Of a stretch of 64,000 bases of DNA, positions 8,071 to 15,832 are shown one piece after another. Source of the stretch: Pseudomonadota bacterium (GTDB taxonomy: Bacteria > Pseudomonadota > Alphaproteobacteria > Acetobacterales > Acetobacteraceae). Under the pieces are notes generated by a model that was given only the letters and a program-made list of their open reading frames with translations, was not told the DNA's origin and made no database searches. Position 1 is the stretch's first letter, and every line of letters begins with the position of its first letter. The stretch spans positions 1 to 64,000 of the forward strand of contig JAJZES010000017.1 in the NCBI GenBank assembly GCA_021845985.1. Reading direction: 5' to 3'. A program made the translations under genes and the position numbers.

Positions 8071-9291
8071 ATGGCGAAAATCAAAGTGAAGACCCCCGTG
8101 GTGGAACTCGACGGGGACGAGATGACGCGCATCATCTGGGGCTTCATCAAGGACAAGCTGATCCTCCCGTATCTCGACATCGACCTGAAATACTACGACC
8201 TCGGCATCGAGCACCGCGACGCCACCGATGATCAGGTGACGGTGGACTCGGCCCACGCCATCAAGCAATACGGTGTCGGCGTCAAATGCGCGACGATCAC
8301 CCCCGATGAGGCGCGGGTTGAAGAATTCGGCCTGAAAAAGATGTGGCGCAGCCCCAACGGCACCATCCGCAACATCCTCGACGGCACCATCTTCCGCGAG
8401 CCGATCATCTGCCACAACGTGCCGCGTCTGGTGCCGCACTGGACCCAGCCGATCGTCATCGGCCGCCATGCCTATGGCGACATCTACCGCGCCGTGGAGA
8501 CCAAGATTCCCGGCCCCGGCCGCGTCACCCTGAGCTATCATCCGGCCGAGGGCGGCGCGCCGACGGTGCTGGAAGTGCATGACTTCAAGGGGCCGGGCGT
8601 GGCGCTCGGCATGCACAACACCCGCGCCTCGATCGAAGGTTTTGCCCGCGCCAGCTTCAATTACGGTCTGGCGCGCAAATATCCGGTCTATCTCTCGACC
8701 AAGAACACCATCCTGAAAGCCTATGACGGCATGTTCAAGGACGTGTTCGCCGAGATCTACGCCGCCGAGTTCAAGGCGACGTTCGAGGCCGAGAAACTCA
8801 CCTATGAGCACCGGCTGATCGACGACATGGTGGCCAGCGCGCTGAAATGGAATGGCGGCTATTTGTGGGCCTGCAAGAACTATGACGGCGACGTGGAAAG
8901 CGACATCGTGGCGCAGGGGTTCGGCAGCCTCGGGCTAATGACCAGCGTGCTGATGAGCCCGGACGGCAAGACGGTGGAGAGCGAGGCGGCGCACGGCACC
9001 GTCACCCGCCATTACCGCGAGCATCAGAAGGGCCGCGAGACCAGCACCAACCCGATCGCCTCGATCTTCGCCTGGACGCGCGGCCTCGCCTATCGCGGCC
9101 GGTTCGACGACACGCCCGAGTTGACGCGCTTCGCCGAGACGCTGGAACGCGTCTGCGTCGCGACGGTCGAGGCCGGCGACATGACCAAGGACCTCGCCTC
9201 GCTGATCGGGCCGCAGCAGAAATGGATGAACACGCAGGACTTCCTGTCCCGCATCGACCGCAACCTGCAGGCGGCGATGGCCAGCGTCTGA
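8071..9291 (+). CDS. icd: NADP-dependent isocitrate dehydrogenase
   Basis: TCA-cycle enzyme that oxidatively decarboxylates isocitrate to 2-oxoglutarate with NADP. 406 aa, the length of the eukaryote-like (type II) enzyme found in alphaproteobacteria. Typical parts: [16 protein letters not shown] at the N-terminus, the substrate-binding KSPNGT-like segment here read as RSPNGTIRN (about residues 92-100), the YDGMFKDVF helix, the [20 protein letters not shown] segment with metal-binding Asp, and [11 protein letters not shown] near 310. I chose ATG at 8071 because family similarity begins there, although the frame is open for longer. GAGGACGG precedes it. Confidence 0.97.
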   Translation: MAKIKVKTPVVELDGDEMTRIIWGFIKDKLILPYLDIDLKYYDLGIEHRDATDDQVTVDSAHAIKQYGVGVKCATITPDEARVEEFGLKKMWRSPNGTIRNILDGTIFREPIICHNVPRLVPHWTQPIVIGRHAYGDIYRAVETKIPGPGRVTLSYHPAEGGAPTVLEVHDFKGPGVALGMHNTRASIEGFARASFNYGLARKYPVYLSTKNTILKAYDGMFKDVFAEIYAAEFKATFEAEKLTYEHRLIDDMVASALKWNGGYLWACKNYDGDVESDIVAQGFGSLGLMTSVLMSPDGKTVESEAAHGTVTRHYREHQKGRETSTNPIASIFAWTRGLAYRGRFDDTPELTRFAETLERVCVATVEAGDMTKDLASLIGPQQKWMNTQDFLSRIDRNLQAAMASV

Positions 9292-9698
9292 GCCGCGCCG
9301 CCATCGCCGCGGCGCTGCTGCTGCTGGCACTGCCGGCGGCGGCACAGGACGCGCCGATGCCGGCGCTGCCGGAGGCGCCGCCGGCGCCGCCGCGGCTGGC
9401 CGCGCCGGCGGTGTTGCCGGGAACCTTGATGTTGCGCGGCGACGGCGTGGACCGCGACAGCGACTGCACCGGGCGCAATGTGCTGATCGAGGGCAGCGGC
9501 GGGCGGTTCGCGCTGCGCGGCGGCTGCCGCTCGGTCACCGTGCAGGGCAACGACGACATGGTGCGCGCCGAATTGCTGCCGCCGGCCCGCATCGCCATCG
9601 CCGGCGACCGCGTCACGCTGCGCTACGTGCTGGTCGGCGGCGGGCCGCCGCCGCTGGTCTCGATCACCGGGCGGGACGATCAGGTCGGCGCCGACTGA
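9222..9698 (+). CDS. DUF3060-like secreted protein
   Basis: The product carries a signal-like hydrophobic stretch ([18 protein letters not shown]) and a repetitive beta region with [19 protein letters not shown] and [17 protein letters not shown], which match DUF3060 proteins of the periplasm or surface. Two conserved Cys could pair. The start is unsettled: the only ATG (9222) overlaps the end of icd by 70 bases and adds 22 non-signal residues before the hydrophobic run, while a CTG at 9288 would place the signal right at the N-terminus. It runs in the direction of icd. Function unknown. Confidence 0.65.
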   Translation: MDEHAGLPVPHRPQPAGGDGQRLSRAAIAAALLLLALPAAAQDAPMPALPEAPPAPPRLAAPAVLPGTLMLRGDGVDRDSDCTGRNVLIEGSGGRFALRGGCRSVTVQGNDDMVRAELLPPARIAIAGDRVTLRYVLVGGGPPPLVSITGRDDQVGAD

Positions 9699-9764
9699 CG
9701 CCCGCCCCTCTCGCGCTGTGGCACGATCGGGCTTAGTTTTTCCGCAACACGCGGAGACCGACCG

Positions 9765-10631
9765 ATGGACGAGCTTGCAGCGCACGGATTGGCAGGACTG
9801 GCACCGGCGCCGCTGGCGCGGCGCGGCTTCATGATGAGCAGCCTGATATCTGGCTTCACCCTGGCGGCGGCGCGGGTCGAGGCGGCGGCGATCTACACCG
9901 ACAGCGCCGGCCTCGATGCCGGCGAGACGCGCATCCCGGTCGCCGACGGCTCCCTGCCCGGCTATTTCGCCCGCCCGCAGGGCGCCGGGCCGTTCCCGAC
10001 CGTGCTGGTGATCGAGGAAATCTTCGGCGTCCACGCCTATATCAAGGATGTCTGCCGGCGGTTGGCCAGGCTCGGCTATCTGGCGGTGGCGCCGGAACTG
10101 TATGCCCGCATCGCCGACCTGTCGCAGATGTCCGACGCGCAGCAGATTTTCCGCGACGTCATCAGCAAGGCGCCGGATGCACAGGTGCTTGCCGATCTTG
10201 ACGCGACCGCCGCCTGGGCCGCCGGGCAGGCCGGCGATCCGGCCCGCCTCGGCGTGATCGGGTTCTGCCGCGGCGGGCGCGATACCTGGCTGTATGCCGC
10301 GCACAACCCGGCGCTGCGTGCCGCGGTGGCGTGGTACGGCCCGGTGGCGACGCCGAGCAGCGCCATCCAGCCGCAGGCGCCGATGGACATTGCCGCGGCG
10401 CTGAAATGCCCGCTGCTCGGCCTCTACGGCGGCCAGGACCCGAGCATCAGGCCGGCCGACGTGGAGGCGGCCGCGGCGCGGGCGACGGCGGCGGGCAAGT
10501 CGGTCGAGATCGTCATCTATCCCGACGCGCCGCACGGCTTCCACGCCGATTACCGCCCGAGCTATCGTCCGGCCGACGCCGAAGACGGCTGGAAGCGCAT
10601 GCTGGCGTTTCTGCATCAGCACGGGGTCTGA
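9765..10631 (+). CDS. Dienelactone hydrolase family protein, exported
   Basis: 288 aa alpha/beta hydrolase. The N-terminus carries a twin-arginine-like segment (LARRGFMMSSLISG) followed by a hydrophobic run and an Ala-rich cleavage region, so Tat export is plausible. The catalytic nucleophile is the Cys of GFCRGG (about residue 168), with the family's VLVIEEIFGVH near residue 82, Asp in YGGQDPSI near 226 and His in DAPHGFHADY near 258. Such enzymes hydrolyse lactones including dienelactone; the true substrate is unknown. It is followed after 2 bases by the DUF29 pseudogene. Confidence 0.85.
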   Translation: MDELAAHGLAGLAPAPLARRGFMMSSLISGFTLAAARVEAAAIYTDSAGLDAGETRIPVADGSLPGYFARPQGAGPFPTVLVIEEIFGVHAYIKDVCRRLARLGYLAVAPELYARIADLSQMSDAQQIFRDVISKAPDAQVLADLDATAAWAAGQAGDPARLGVIGFCRGGRDTWLYAAHNPALRAAVAWYGPVATPSSAIQPQAPMDIAAALKCPLLGLYGGQDPSIRPADVEAAAARATAAGKSVEIVIYPDAPHGFHADYRPSYRPADAEDGWKRMLAFLHQHGV

Positions 10632-10633
10632 CC

Positions 10634-11094
10634 ATGCCCGATGACCTCTACGCGCGCGACATCCTGCGCTGGTCGGAGGTTCAGGCCGACCGGCTGCGCC
10701 GCCTCGCCGCCGGCGAGCGGGTCAATGATCTCGACTGGCCAAACATCATCGACGAGGTGGCGAGCGTCGGCCGGTCGGAACTGCACGCGTCCGCAGTCTG
10801 CTGCGGCAGACCCTGCTGCATCTGCTCAAATGCCATGCCTGGCCGGCGAGCCGTGCGCGGCGCCACTGGCAGTCGGAAATCGGCGTGTTGCTGGCGGACA
10901 TTGCCGACCGCTTCGCCCCTTCGATGCGCCAGCACATCAGTTTGGACCGGCTTTACGATCAGGCGGCCCGTCTGGCGGCGGCCGACCGGATCGACGCGAC
11001 CGAACCGCTGGCGTGGCCGCACGCCTGCCCGTTCACGCTCGACGGCGGGGTGACGCCGGCGGCGCTGCTGGCCCGGTTGTCGCCGCCGGCCTAG
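10634..11094 (+). pseudogene. DUF29 family gene with a frameshift
   Basis: The first part (10634 to about 10787) encodes a DUF29 start: DLYARDILRWSEVQADRLRRL, then LDWPNIIDEVASVGRSELHA. After that the frame runs into unrelated residues, while the frame one base earlier continues the family perfectly from 10789: VRSLLRQTLLHLLKCHAW, then RRHWQSEIGVLLADIADRF to the stop at 11094. A single missing base near 10788, in GCGTCCGCAG, explains everything. It is either a recent inactivation or a sequence error. DUF29 proteins are small, helical and of unknown function, and often lie near mobile or accessory genes. The stop is 6 bases from that of convergent dksA. Confidence 0.75.
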
Positions 11095-11100
11095 CCGCGC

Positions 11101-11526
11101 TCAATCGTCGCGGTGGACGCGCTCCATGCGCTCATGCCGCTCCTGCGCCTCGATCGACAGGGTGGCGATCGGGCGGGCTTCCAGCCGGCGCAGCCCGATC
11201 GGCTCGCCGGTCTCCTCGCAAAACCCGTACGTGCCGGTCTCGATCCGCGACAGCGCCTGATCGATCTTGGCGATCAGCTTGCGGGCGCGGTCGCGGGTGC
11301 GCAGTTCCAGCGCCCGGTCGGTCTCGACGCTGGCGCGGTCAGTGATGTCGGCCTCATGTATGCCGCCCTCGGAGAGGCTGGCGAGCGTGCCATCGGCCTC
11401 GCGCAGCAGGTCGGCGCGCCAGCGCAGCAGTTTCTGGCGAAAATACTCCACATGCAGGGGGTTCATGAACTCATCGCCCTCGGCGGGGCGGTAATCGGGC
11501 GGCAGCGTGACCATCATGCGGGGCAA
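11101..11526 (-). CDS. dksA: RNA polymerase-binding transcription factor DksA
   Basis: 141 aa. It has a long coiled-coil N-terminal part (about residues 20-100) with Asp-containing tip region (EADITDRASVETDRALELRTRDR) and a C-terminal globule. Only one of the four classic zinc-finger cysteines is kept (TYGFCEETGEPIG, then ARPIATLSIEAQERHER), which is the usual alphaproteobacterial single-cysteine DksA type. It binds the secondary channel of RNA polymerase and works with ppGpp (family knowledge). It neighbours fliX and flgI, an order familiar from alphaproteobacterial flagellar loci. Confidence 0.93.
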   Translation of the reverse strand: MPRMMVTLPPDYRPAEGDEFMNPLHVEYFRQKLLRWRADLLREADGTLASLSEGGIHEADITDRASVETDRALELRTRDRARKLIAKIDQALSRIETGTYGFCEETGEPIGLRRLEARPIATLSIEAQERHERMERVHRDD

Positions 11527-11652
11527 TCCTGCGTCTTGTCGGCCTTGCCCACGAGCGGATCCATCGGCGGAGGCGCCGCTCCTGCCGCCCTCCGGGGCCT
11601 TCTGTCGGGCGGCTTATACCGATCCCACCGACTGGCGCCAAGAGAAGCTTCG

Positions 11653-12069
11653 TCAACCATGACGCGACCGCGCCAGTTCTACCCGGGCCAGTTCTACCCG
11701 GGCCAGTTCCACCCGGGCGCGCAGCACCAGCGCCGCCAGCACCGCGCGCAGCGCCGGGTCGGCCGCCGCCGGCAGCTCGGCGGCCAGCGCCGCCAGTCCC
11801 TCCAGCCGCGGCGCGATGCCGGCCAGCAGATCGCGCTGCAGCGCCGCCAGCGCCGCCAGCAGGTCGCGCCCGCGCTGGCGCGCCCGGCGGTCCGCGGCGC
11901 CGGTGTCGCCCGCCTCCTGCAGCGCCAGCAAGCCGTCGAGCAGCACCGCCGGCGTCGCCACGGCGGCCGGCGGCGGCGCCGCCTCGGGCACCCGGAAGCC
12001 GCCCGCCGCCGGGCGGCGCGGCGTGCCGCCCGCCGCTGTCGCCCCGGTCATGCCGCCGATCGGATCCAT
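11653..12069 (-). CDS. fliX: Flagellar assembly regulator FliX
   Basis: 138 aa. The N-terminus is Gly/Pro/Ala-rich with FRVPEA, then the conserved core LLDGLLALQEAGDTGAADRRARQRGRDLLAAL and a helical second half, as in FliX, the trans-acting regulator that couples class II flagellar assembly to FlbD activity. ATG at 12069 is set by AAGGAGG five bases upstream. It is divergent from flgI, as in Caulobacter. The C-terminus is unusual: VELAR occurs three times, encoded by three 15-base repeats (11673-11717), just before the stop. Confidence 0.85.
   Translation of the reverse strand: MDPIGGMTGATAAGGTPRRPAAGGFRVPEAAPPPAAVATPAVLLDGLLALQEAGDTGAADRRARQRGRDLLAALAALQRDLLAGIAPRLEGLAALAAELPAAADPALRAVLAALVLRARVELARVELARVELARSRHG
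11673..11717. repeat. Three 15-bp tandem repeats inside fliX
   Basis: Unit CCAGTTCTACCCGGG at 11673-11687 and 11688-11702 is identical; the third copy (11703-11717) has one change, T to C. Fifteen bases keep the frame, so copy number changes only alter the number of VELAR pentapeptides at the end of FliX. Confidence 0.95.
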
Positions 12070-12095
12070 GCCCGCCTCCTTCTGCCCGGCCATCG

Positions 12096-12126
12096 CTGCC
12101 GCCCGGCAGGTTGTGCCGGGCGGCAG
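12096..12126. promoter_or_regulatory. 13-bp perfect inverted repeat upstream of the flgI sigma-54 promoter
   Basis: Arms CTGCCGCCCGGCA and TGCCGGGCGGCAG are exact complements around GGTTG. The element is centred about 65 bases upstream of the predicted flgI start of transcription and lies between divergent fliX and flgI. This is the place for a bacterial enhancer-binding protein; FlbD, whose activity FliX controls, is the natural candidate by family knowledge. Its position also allows action on fliX. Confidence 0.6.
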
Positions 12127-12150
12127 TGCAGCCATTCCGCCGCCCAATCC

Positions 12151-12166
12151 CTGGCACGCCGCTTGC
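12151..12166 (+). promoter_or_regulatory. Sigma-54 promoter of flgI
   Basis: CTGGCACG-CCGC-TTGC matches the sigma-54 consensus (-24 TGGCACG, -12 TTGC) exactly at the invariant GG and GC with the required spacing. Transcription would begin near 12178, leaving about 60 bases to the flgI start. Class II/III flagellar genes of Caulobacter use sigma-54 with FlbD, which fits the adjacent FliX gene. Confidence 0.85.
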
Positions 12167-12237
12167 GCTGACCAGCCGGCCGGGATCGCCGCAAAATGCG
12201 GTGTCCTGGTTGACGGATGGTGCAGGACCCCGCGCCC

Positions 12238-13332
12238 ATGACAATGTTCCGCTTGCTCGTCGTGCTGCTGCTGCTGGCCGCCCCGGCGGTGGCGCAGGTG
12301 CGCATCAAGGACATCGCCGACATCGAGGGGGTGCGCGACAACCAGCTCGTCGGCTACGGCCTCGTCGTCGGGCTGAACGGCACCGGCGACCAGCTCTATA
12401 ATGCGGTGTTCACCCGCGAATCGCTGGTCGCCATGCTGGAGCGTCTCGGCGTCAACACCCGCGACCAGATCCTCAACATGCAGACCAAGAACGTCGCCGC
12501 GGTGATGGTCACCGCCAATCTGCCCGCCTTCGTCCGCGGCGGCAGCCGCATCGATGTCGCCGTCTCGGCGTTGGGCGACGCCAGCGACCTGATGGGCGGC
12601 ACCCTGCTGGTGACGCCGCTGATCGCCGCCGACGGCGAGGTGTATGCCGTCGCCCAAGGGGCGCTGACCACCGCCGCCATCGCCGCCAAGGGCGCCGCCG
12701 CCTCGGTCACCCGCGGGGTGCCGACCTCCGGCAAGATCGCCAACGGCGCCATCGTCGAGCGCGAGGTCAAGGCGGCGCTGGCGGCGCGGTCGCTGGTGCA
12801 TCTGGCGCTGCGCAACCCCGATCTGACCACCGCCGAGCGCATCGCCAGTGCGGTCAACCGCGCCATCGGCGGCGCCCCGGCCCAGGCGCTCGACCCGCGC
12901 ACGGTGGCGCTCGATCTCAGCGGACAGGACGTGGTGGCGGCGCTGGCGCGCATCGAGGAACTGCGGGTGCAGCCGGACAGCCCGGCCATCGTCGTGGTCG
13001 AGGAATCGAGCGGCACCATCGTCATGGGCGATAATGTGCGGATCAGCACGGTGGCGGTGGCGCAGGGCAACCTGACGGTGCGGGTGACGGAGACCCCCGA
13101 GGTGAGTCAGCCCGGCGCCTTCTCCGGCGGCCAGACGGTGGTGGTGCCGCGGACGCAAGTGCAGGTGCAGGACGGGTCGGGCGAGAAAATGGCGGTGGTG
13201 CGCGGCACCGCGACGCTGCGCGATCTGGTCGCCAGTCTCAATGCGCTCGGCATCGGGCCGCGCGACATGATCAGCATCCTGCAATCGATCAAGGCGGCGG
13301 GCGCCTTGCAGGCCGATCTGGAGGTACGATGA
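12238..13332 (+). CDS. flgI: Flagellar P-ring protein FlgI
   Basis: Periplasmic P-ring subunit around the flagellar rod in the peptidoglycan. 364 aa. A Sec signal peptide (FRLLVVLLLLAAPAVAQ) is followed by the mature start VRIKDIADIEGVRDNQLVGYG, the LNGTGD loop and the conserved QTKNVAAVMVTANLPAFVRGG stretch. The C-terminus has the usual LNALGIGPRDMISILQSIKAAGAL. An ATG at 12244 is an alternative start; a GTG at 12217 is unlikely. It overlaps the next gene by ATGA. Expression is predicted from the sigma-54 promoter at 12151. Confidence 0.96.
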   Translation: MTMFRLLVVLLLLAAPAVAQVRIKDIADIEGVRDNQLVGYGLVVGLNGTGDQLYNAVFTRESLVAMLERLGVNTRDQILNMQTKNVAAVMVTANLPAFVRGGSRIDVAVSALGDASDLMGGTLLVTPLIAADGEVYAVAQGALTTAAIAAKGAAASVTRGVPTSGKIANGAIVEREVKAALAARSLVHLALRNPDLTTAERIASAVNRAIGGAPAQALDPRTVALDLSGQDVVAALARIEELRVQPDSPAIVVVEESSGTIVMGDNVRISTVAVAQGNLTVRVTETPEVSQPGAFSGGQTVVVPRTQVQVQDGSGEKMAVVRGTATLRDLVASLNALGIGPRDMISILQSIKAAGALQADLEVR

Positions 13333-13577
13333 TCCCCCTGCTGCTGGGCGCGGCGGCGCAGGCCGCGCAAGGCTTCGAGGCCAATGTGCTCGGGCAGTTG
13401 TTTGCCCCGATGATGGACACCGTCGCCGCCGGCGCGTTCGGCGGCGGCGCCGGCGAGACGGCGTGGCGGCCGATGCTGACCCAGGCGATCGGCCAGCAGG
13501 CGGCGGCCAAGGGCGGCATCGGGCTGGCCGCGCCGGTGCTGCGGCAGATGCTGGCGGCGCAGGAGGCCCAGGGATGA
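13329..13577 (+). CDS. flgJ: FlgJ-like rod-binding protein (82 aa)
   Basis: Small protein matching the N-terminal rod-binding domain of FlgJ: a helix with AQGFEANVLGQLFAPMMDTV and a C-terminal helix with GGIGLAAPVLRQMLAAQEAQG, the region that caps rod assembly. There is no peptidoglycan hydrolase domain, which is normal for alphaproteobacterial single-domain versions. It overlaps flgI upstream and the next gene downstream by 4 bases each, so the three are translationally coupled. Confidence 0.85.
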   Translation: MIPLLLGAAAQAAQGFEANVLGQLFAPMMDTVAAGAFGGGAGETAWRPMLTQAIGQQAAAKGGIGLAAPVLRQMLAAQEAQG

Positions 13578-13897
13578 GCCCGGCGCAGGCGCTGGCGGAT
13601 TTGCTGACGCGGGAGAATGCGGCGCTGGCGGCGCTGGATTTTGCCGCGGCGACGGCGCTGCTGACGGCAAAGGAGGCGGCGGTCGCCGAGGCGCTCGCCG
13701 CCGGCGCACTGCCGCCCGACCTGGCGCCGCTGATCGCGGAGAACCGCCGGCGGCTGGAGCACGCGCTGCAGGTGCAGCGCCGGGTGCTCGGCATGATGGC
13801 GCGCGCGGTGCCGCAGGCGCCGGCGCAACGCTATGGCGCCAGCGGGTCGCTCGCGGCGGCGCGCAGCGCGCCGGTGCTGGTCTCGGCGCGGGCCTGA
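13574..13897 (+). CDS. FlgN-like flagellar chaperone
   Basis: 107 aa, almost entirely helical: LADLLTRENAALAALDFAAATALLTAKEAAVAEAL followed by LIAENRRRLEHALQVQRRVLGMM. This two-helix layout and its position at the end of a flgI-flgJ unit fit an FlgN-type export chaperone for hook-associated proteins, but sequence similarity alone is weak. The start is the ATGA overlap with the rod-binding gene, with GGAGG a few bases upstream. The tail after residue 80 is Ala/Ser-rich and probably disordered. Confidence 0.65.
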   Translation: MSPAQALADLLTRENAALAALDFAAATALLTAKEAAVAEALAAGALPPDLAPLIAENRRRLEHALQVQRRVLGMMARAVPQAPAQRYGASGSLAAARSAPVLVSARA

Positions 13898-13909
13898 GTG
13901 GCGCGCCGG

Positions 13910-14548
13910 CTACTCGAACTCGGTCGGCAGCGCCGGGGTCCGGTGATGGGCGAACATGCGGGCGATCTGCTGGCGCAGCACCCGCCCGGTGGAGAGCTCG
14001 GCCGGCACGTCGGCTTCGGCGAAGAACGCCACCTCGGAGGTTTCCAGGCTCGCCGCCGCCGCGCCGGCGGTGATCGCGCAGATGAAAAACAGCTTGTAGG
14101 TGGCGAACGGCGACGGCCCGTGGCCCTGCCGGGTGCGGTCCCACACCGCGGCCAGCTTGTCCACCCGCACCTGAAACCCCGATTCCTCGACCACCTCCTT
14201 GGCGACGTTCTCCGCCGGCGTCAGGTTGACGTCGGCCCAGCCGCCGGGCAGCGTCCAGCGCCCGGCATCCTGCACCTCGCGCACCATCAGGATGGCGCCG
14301 CGCGCGTCGAACACGGCGCCGCGCACGTCGATCTTCGGCGTCGCATAGCCGTCCTGGGCGGCGAACAGATCGGCCACCGGCGCCACCGGGCCGCCCTGCG
14401 CCATCGCCCGCGCTGCCAGCGCCTGCAGCTGACGGTAGCGGTCGCGGTCGTACGGGTCGCGGCAATAGGCCAGCCCGGTCTGGGCGATGGCCTGCATCTC
14501 GCGGGCCCAGGCCAGCCAGTCTGGTTCGCGCCCGGCCGGTGCGCTCAT
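13910..14548 (-). CDS. NUDIX hydrolase with N-terminal NUDIX-associated domain
   Basis: 212 aa. Residues about 5-65 form the helical N-terminal domain found in X-linked nucleoside diphosphate hydrolases (DWLAWAREMQAIAQTGLAYC, RYRQLQALAARAMAQG). The NUDIX fold follows from about 72. The NUDIX box is GWADVNLTPAENVAKEVVEE (first Glu replaced by Leu, Arg by Lys), a variant seen in this subfamily. It probably hydrolyses a nucleoside diphosphate linked to another group; the substrate is unknown. It is followed upstream by a thioesterase gene in the same direction and converges on the FlgN-like gene. Confidence 0.85.
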   Translation of the reverse strand: MSAPAGREPDWLAWAREMQAIAQTGLAYCRDPYDRDRYRQLQALAARAMAQGGPVAPVADLFAAQDGYATPKIDVRGAVFDARGAILMVREVQDAGRWTLPGGWADVNLTPAENVAKEVVEESGFQVRVDKLAAVWDRTRQGHGPSPFATYKLFFICAITAGAAAASLETSEVAFFAEADVPAELSTGRVLRQQIARMFAHHRTPALPTEFE

Positions 14549-14558
14549 CGTCGTCCGG

Positions 14559-14942
14559 TCATGGCTGATTGATCGGCCGCGGCCGGCCGTCGCTGCCGAT
14601 CGCCACGAACACGAAGGTCGCCGAGGTCACCTTGCTCATCTCGCCCTGGCGCGAGCGGCTCCAGGCCTCGATGAGAATGCGCATCGAGGTGCGGCCGACG
14701 CCGATGACGCGGGTGTAGATGCTGACCACGTCGCCGACCTTGACCGGGCGATGAAAGGTCATCGAATCGACGGCGACCGTCGCGGTGCGCCCGCCGGCGT
14801 GGCGCCATGCCGTGCTGCCGCCGGCGAGGTCCATCTGCGCCATCAGCCAGCCGCCGAAAATATCGCCGTTCGGGTTGGTGTCAGAGGGCATGGCGATGGT
14901 GCGGATCGCCGGCTCGCCGTCCGGTGGCAGTTCGCCGGTCAT
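14559..14942 (-). CDS. Acyl-CoA thioesterase, YciA type (hotdog fold)
   Basis: 127 aa single hotdog domain. Signature parts: AMPSDTNPNGDIFGGWLMAQ (about 17-36; the catalytic Asp is in the NPNGDIFGGW loop), TATVAVDSMTFHRPVKVGDVV (about 53-73) and ATFVFVAIGSDGRPRPI near the end. Enzymes of this type hydrolyse acyl-CoA thioesters and form oligomers in the cytoplasm. The ATG overlaps the era stop by ATGA, making a coupled lepB-rnc-era-yciA string. Confidence 0.9.
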   Translation of the reverse strand: MTGELPPDGEPAIRTIAMPSDTNPNGDIFGGWLMAQMDLAGGSTAWRHAGGRTATVAVDSMTFHRPVKVGDVVSIYTRVIGVGRTSMRILIEAWSRSRQGEMSKVTSATFVFVAIGSDGRPRPINQP

Positions 14943-15832
14943 GGCGCGTCGTCCAGGCCAATCGCGCGCAGCCGCGCGCCTTCCTCGTCCCAGCCGGCGC
15001 GCTCCTTGACGTTGAGGAACAGATGCACCCGCCGCTCCAGCAGCCGTTGCAGCTCGCCGCGCGCCCGCGCGCCGATCTCGCGGATGCGCGCACCGCGCTC
15101 GCCGATCAAGATGGCCTTGTGGCCGGCCCGCGCCACGTAGATCGTCGCGTCCACCCGCACCGAGCCATCCGGGCGTTCCTGCCAGGTTTCCGTCTCGACG
15201 GTGGCGGCGTACGGCACTTCCTCATGGGTCTGCAGAAAAATCTGCTCGCGCACCAGTTCGGCCGCCAACAGCCGGTCTGGCAGGTCGGTCAGATCGTCGT
15301 CGGGATAAAGATGCGGCCCCTCCGGCAGCGCCGCGGCGAGATGCTCAAGCAGTTGGTCCAGCCCGTCGCCGGTATTGGCCGAGACCATGAAAATCTCGGC
15401 GAACGGCGCCAGCGCGCTGAGCGCCGCGGTCAGCGGCAGCAGGCTCGGCGGCGACACCAGATCGACCTTGTTGAGCGCCAGCCACAGCGTGCCGCCGCGG
15501 CTGCCGAGGCCGGCGGCAATCTCGCGCACCGCATCGGTCAACCCGGCTTTGGCATCGACCAGCAGCAGCACGAGGTCGGCATCCTGCGCGCCGGTCCAGG
15601 CGGCGGCGACCATCGCCCGGTCGAGCCGTCGGCGCGGGCGGAAAATGCCGGGCGTATCGACCAGCAGGATCTGGCTCTCGCCGCGCAGCAGAATGCCGAG
15701 CACGCGCATGCGCGTGGTCTGCGCCTTGGGCGAGACGATCGACAGTTTGGCGCCGGTCAGCCGGTTGAGTAAGGTCGATTTGCCGGCATTCGGCGCGCCG
15801 ACGATGGCGACGAAGCCACAGCGCGCGGTCAT
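14939..15832 (-). CDS. era: GTPase Era
   Basis: 297 aa. GTPase needed for 30S ribosome maturation; it binds the 3' end of 16S rRNA through its KH domain. G1 is GAPNAGKST (residues 12-20), switch II DTPG near residue 58, G4 NKVD near residue 121. The KH domain covers about 210-290 (VARAGHKAILIGERGARIREIG). The family-typical effector region QTTRMRVLGIL is present. It overlaps rnc by ATGA, the classic order lepB-rnc-era. Confidence 0.97.
   Translation of the reverse strand: MTARCGFVAIVGAPNAGKSTLLNRLTGAKLSIVSPKAQTTRMRVLGILLRGESQILLVDTPGIFRPRRRLDRAMVAAAWTGAQDADLVLLLVDAKAGLTDAVREIAAGLGSRGGTLWLALNKVDLVSPPSLLPLTAALSALAPFAEIFMVSANTGDGLDQLLEHLAAALPEGPHLYPDDDLTDLPDRLLAAELVREQIFLQTHEEVPYAATVETETWQERPDGSVRVDATIYVARAGHKAILIGERGARIREIGARARGELQRLLERRVHLFLNVKERAGWDEEGARLRAIGLDDAP

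Noticed and set aside
11101-11526. DksA as defective because zinc-finger cysteines are missing
   Set aside because: A single Cys is the usual alphaproteobacterial form of DksA.
11673-11717. Tandem repeats as a small CRISPR-like array
   Set aside because: The 15-bp units have no spacers and lie within the fliX frame.
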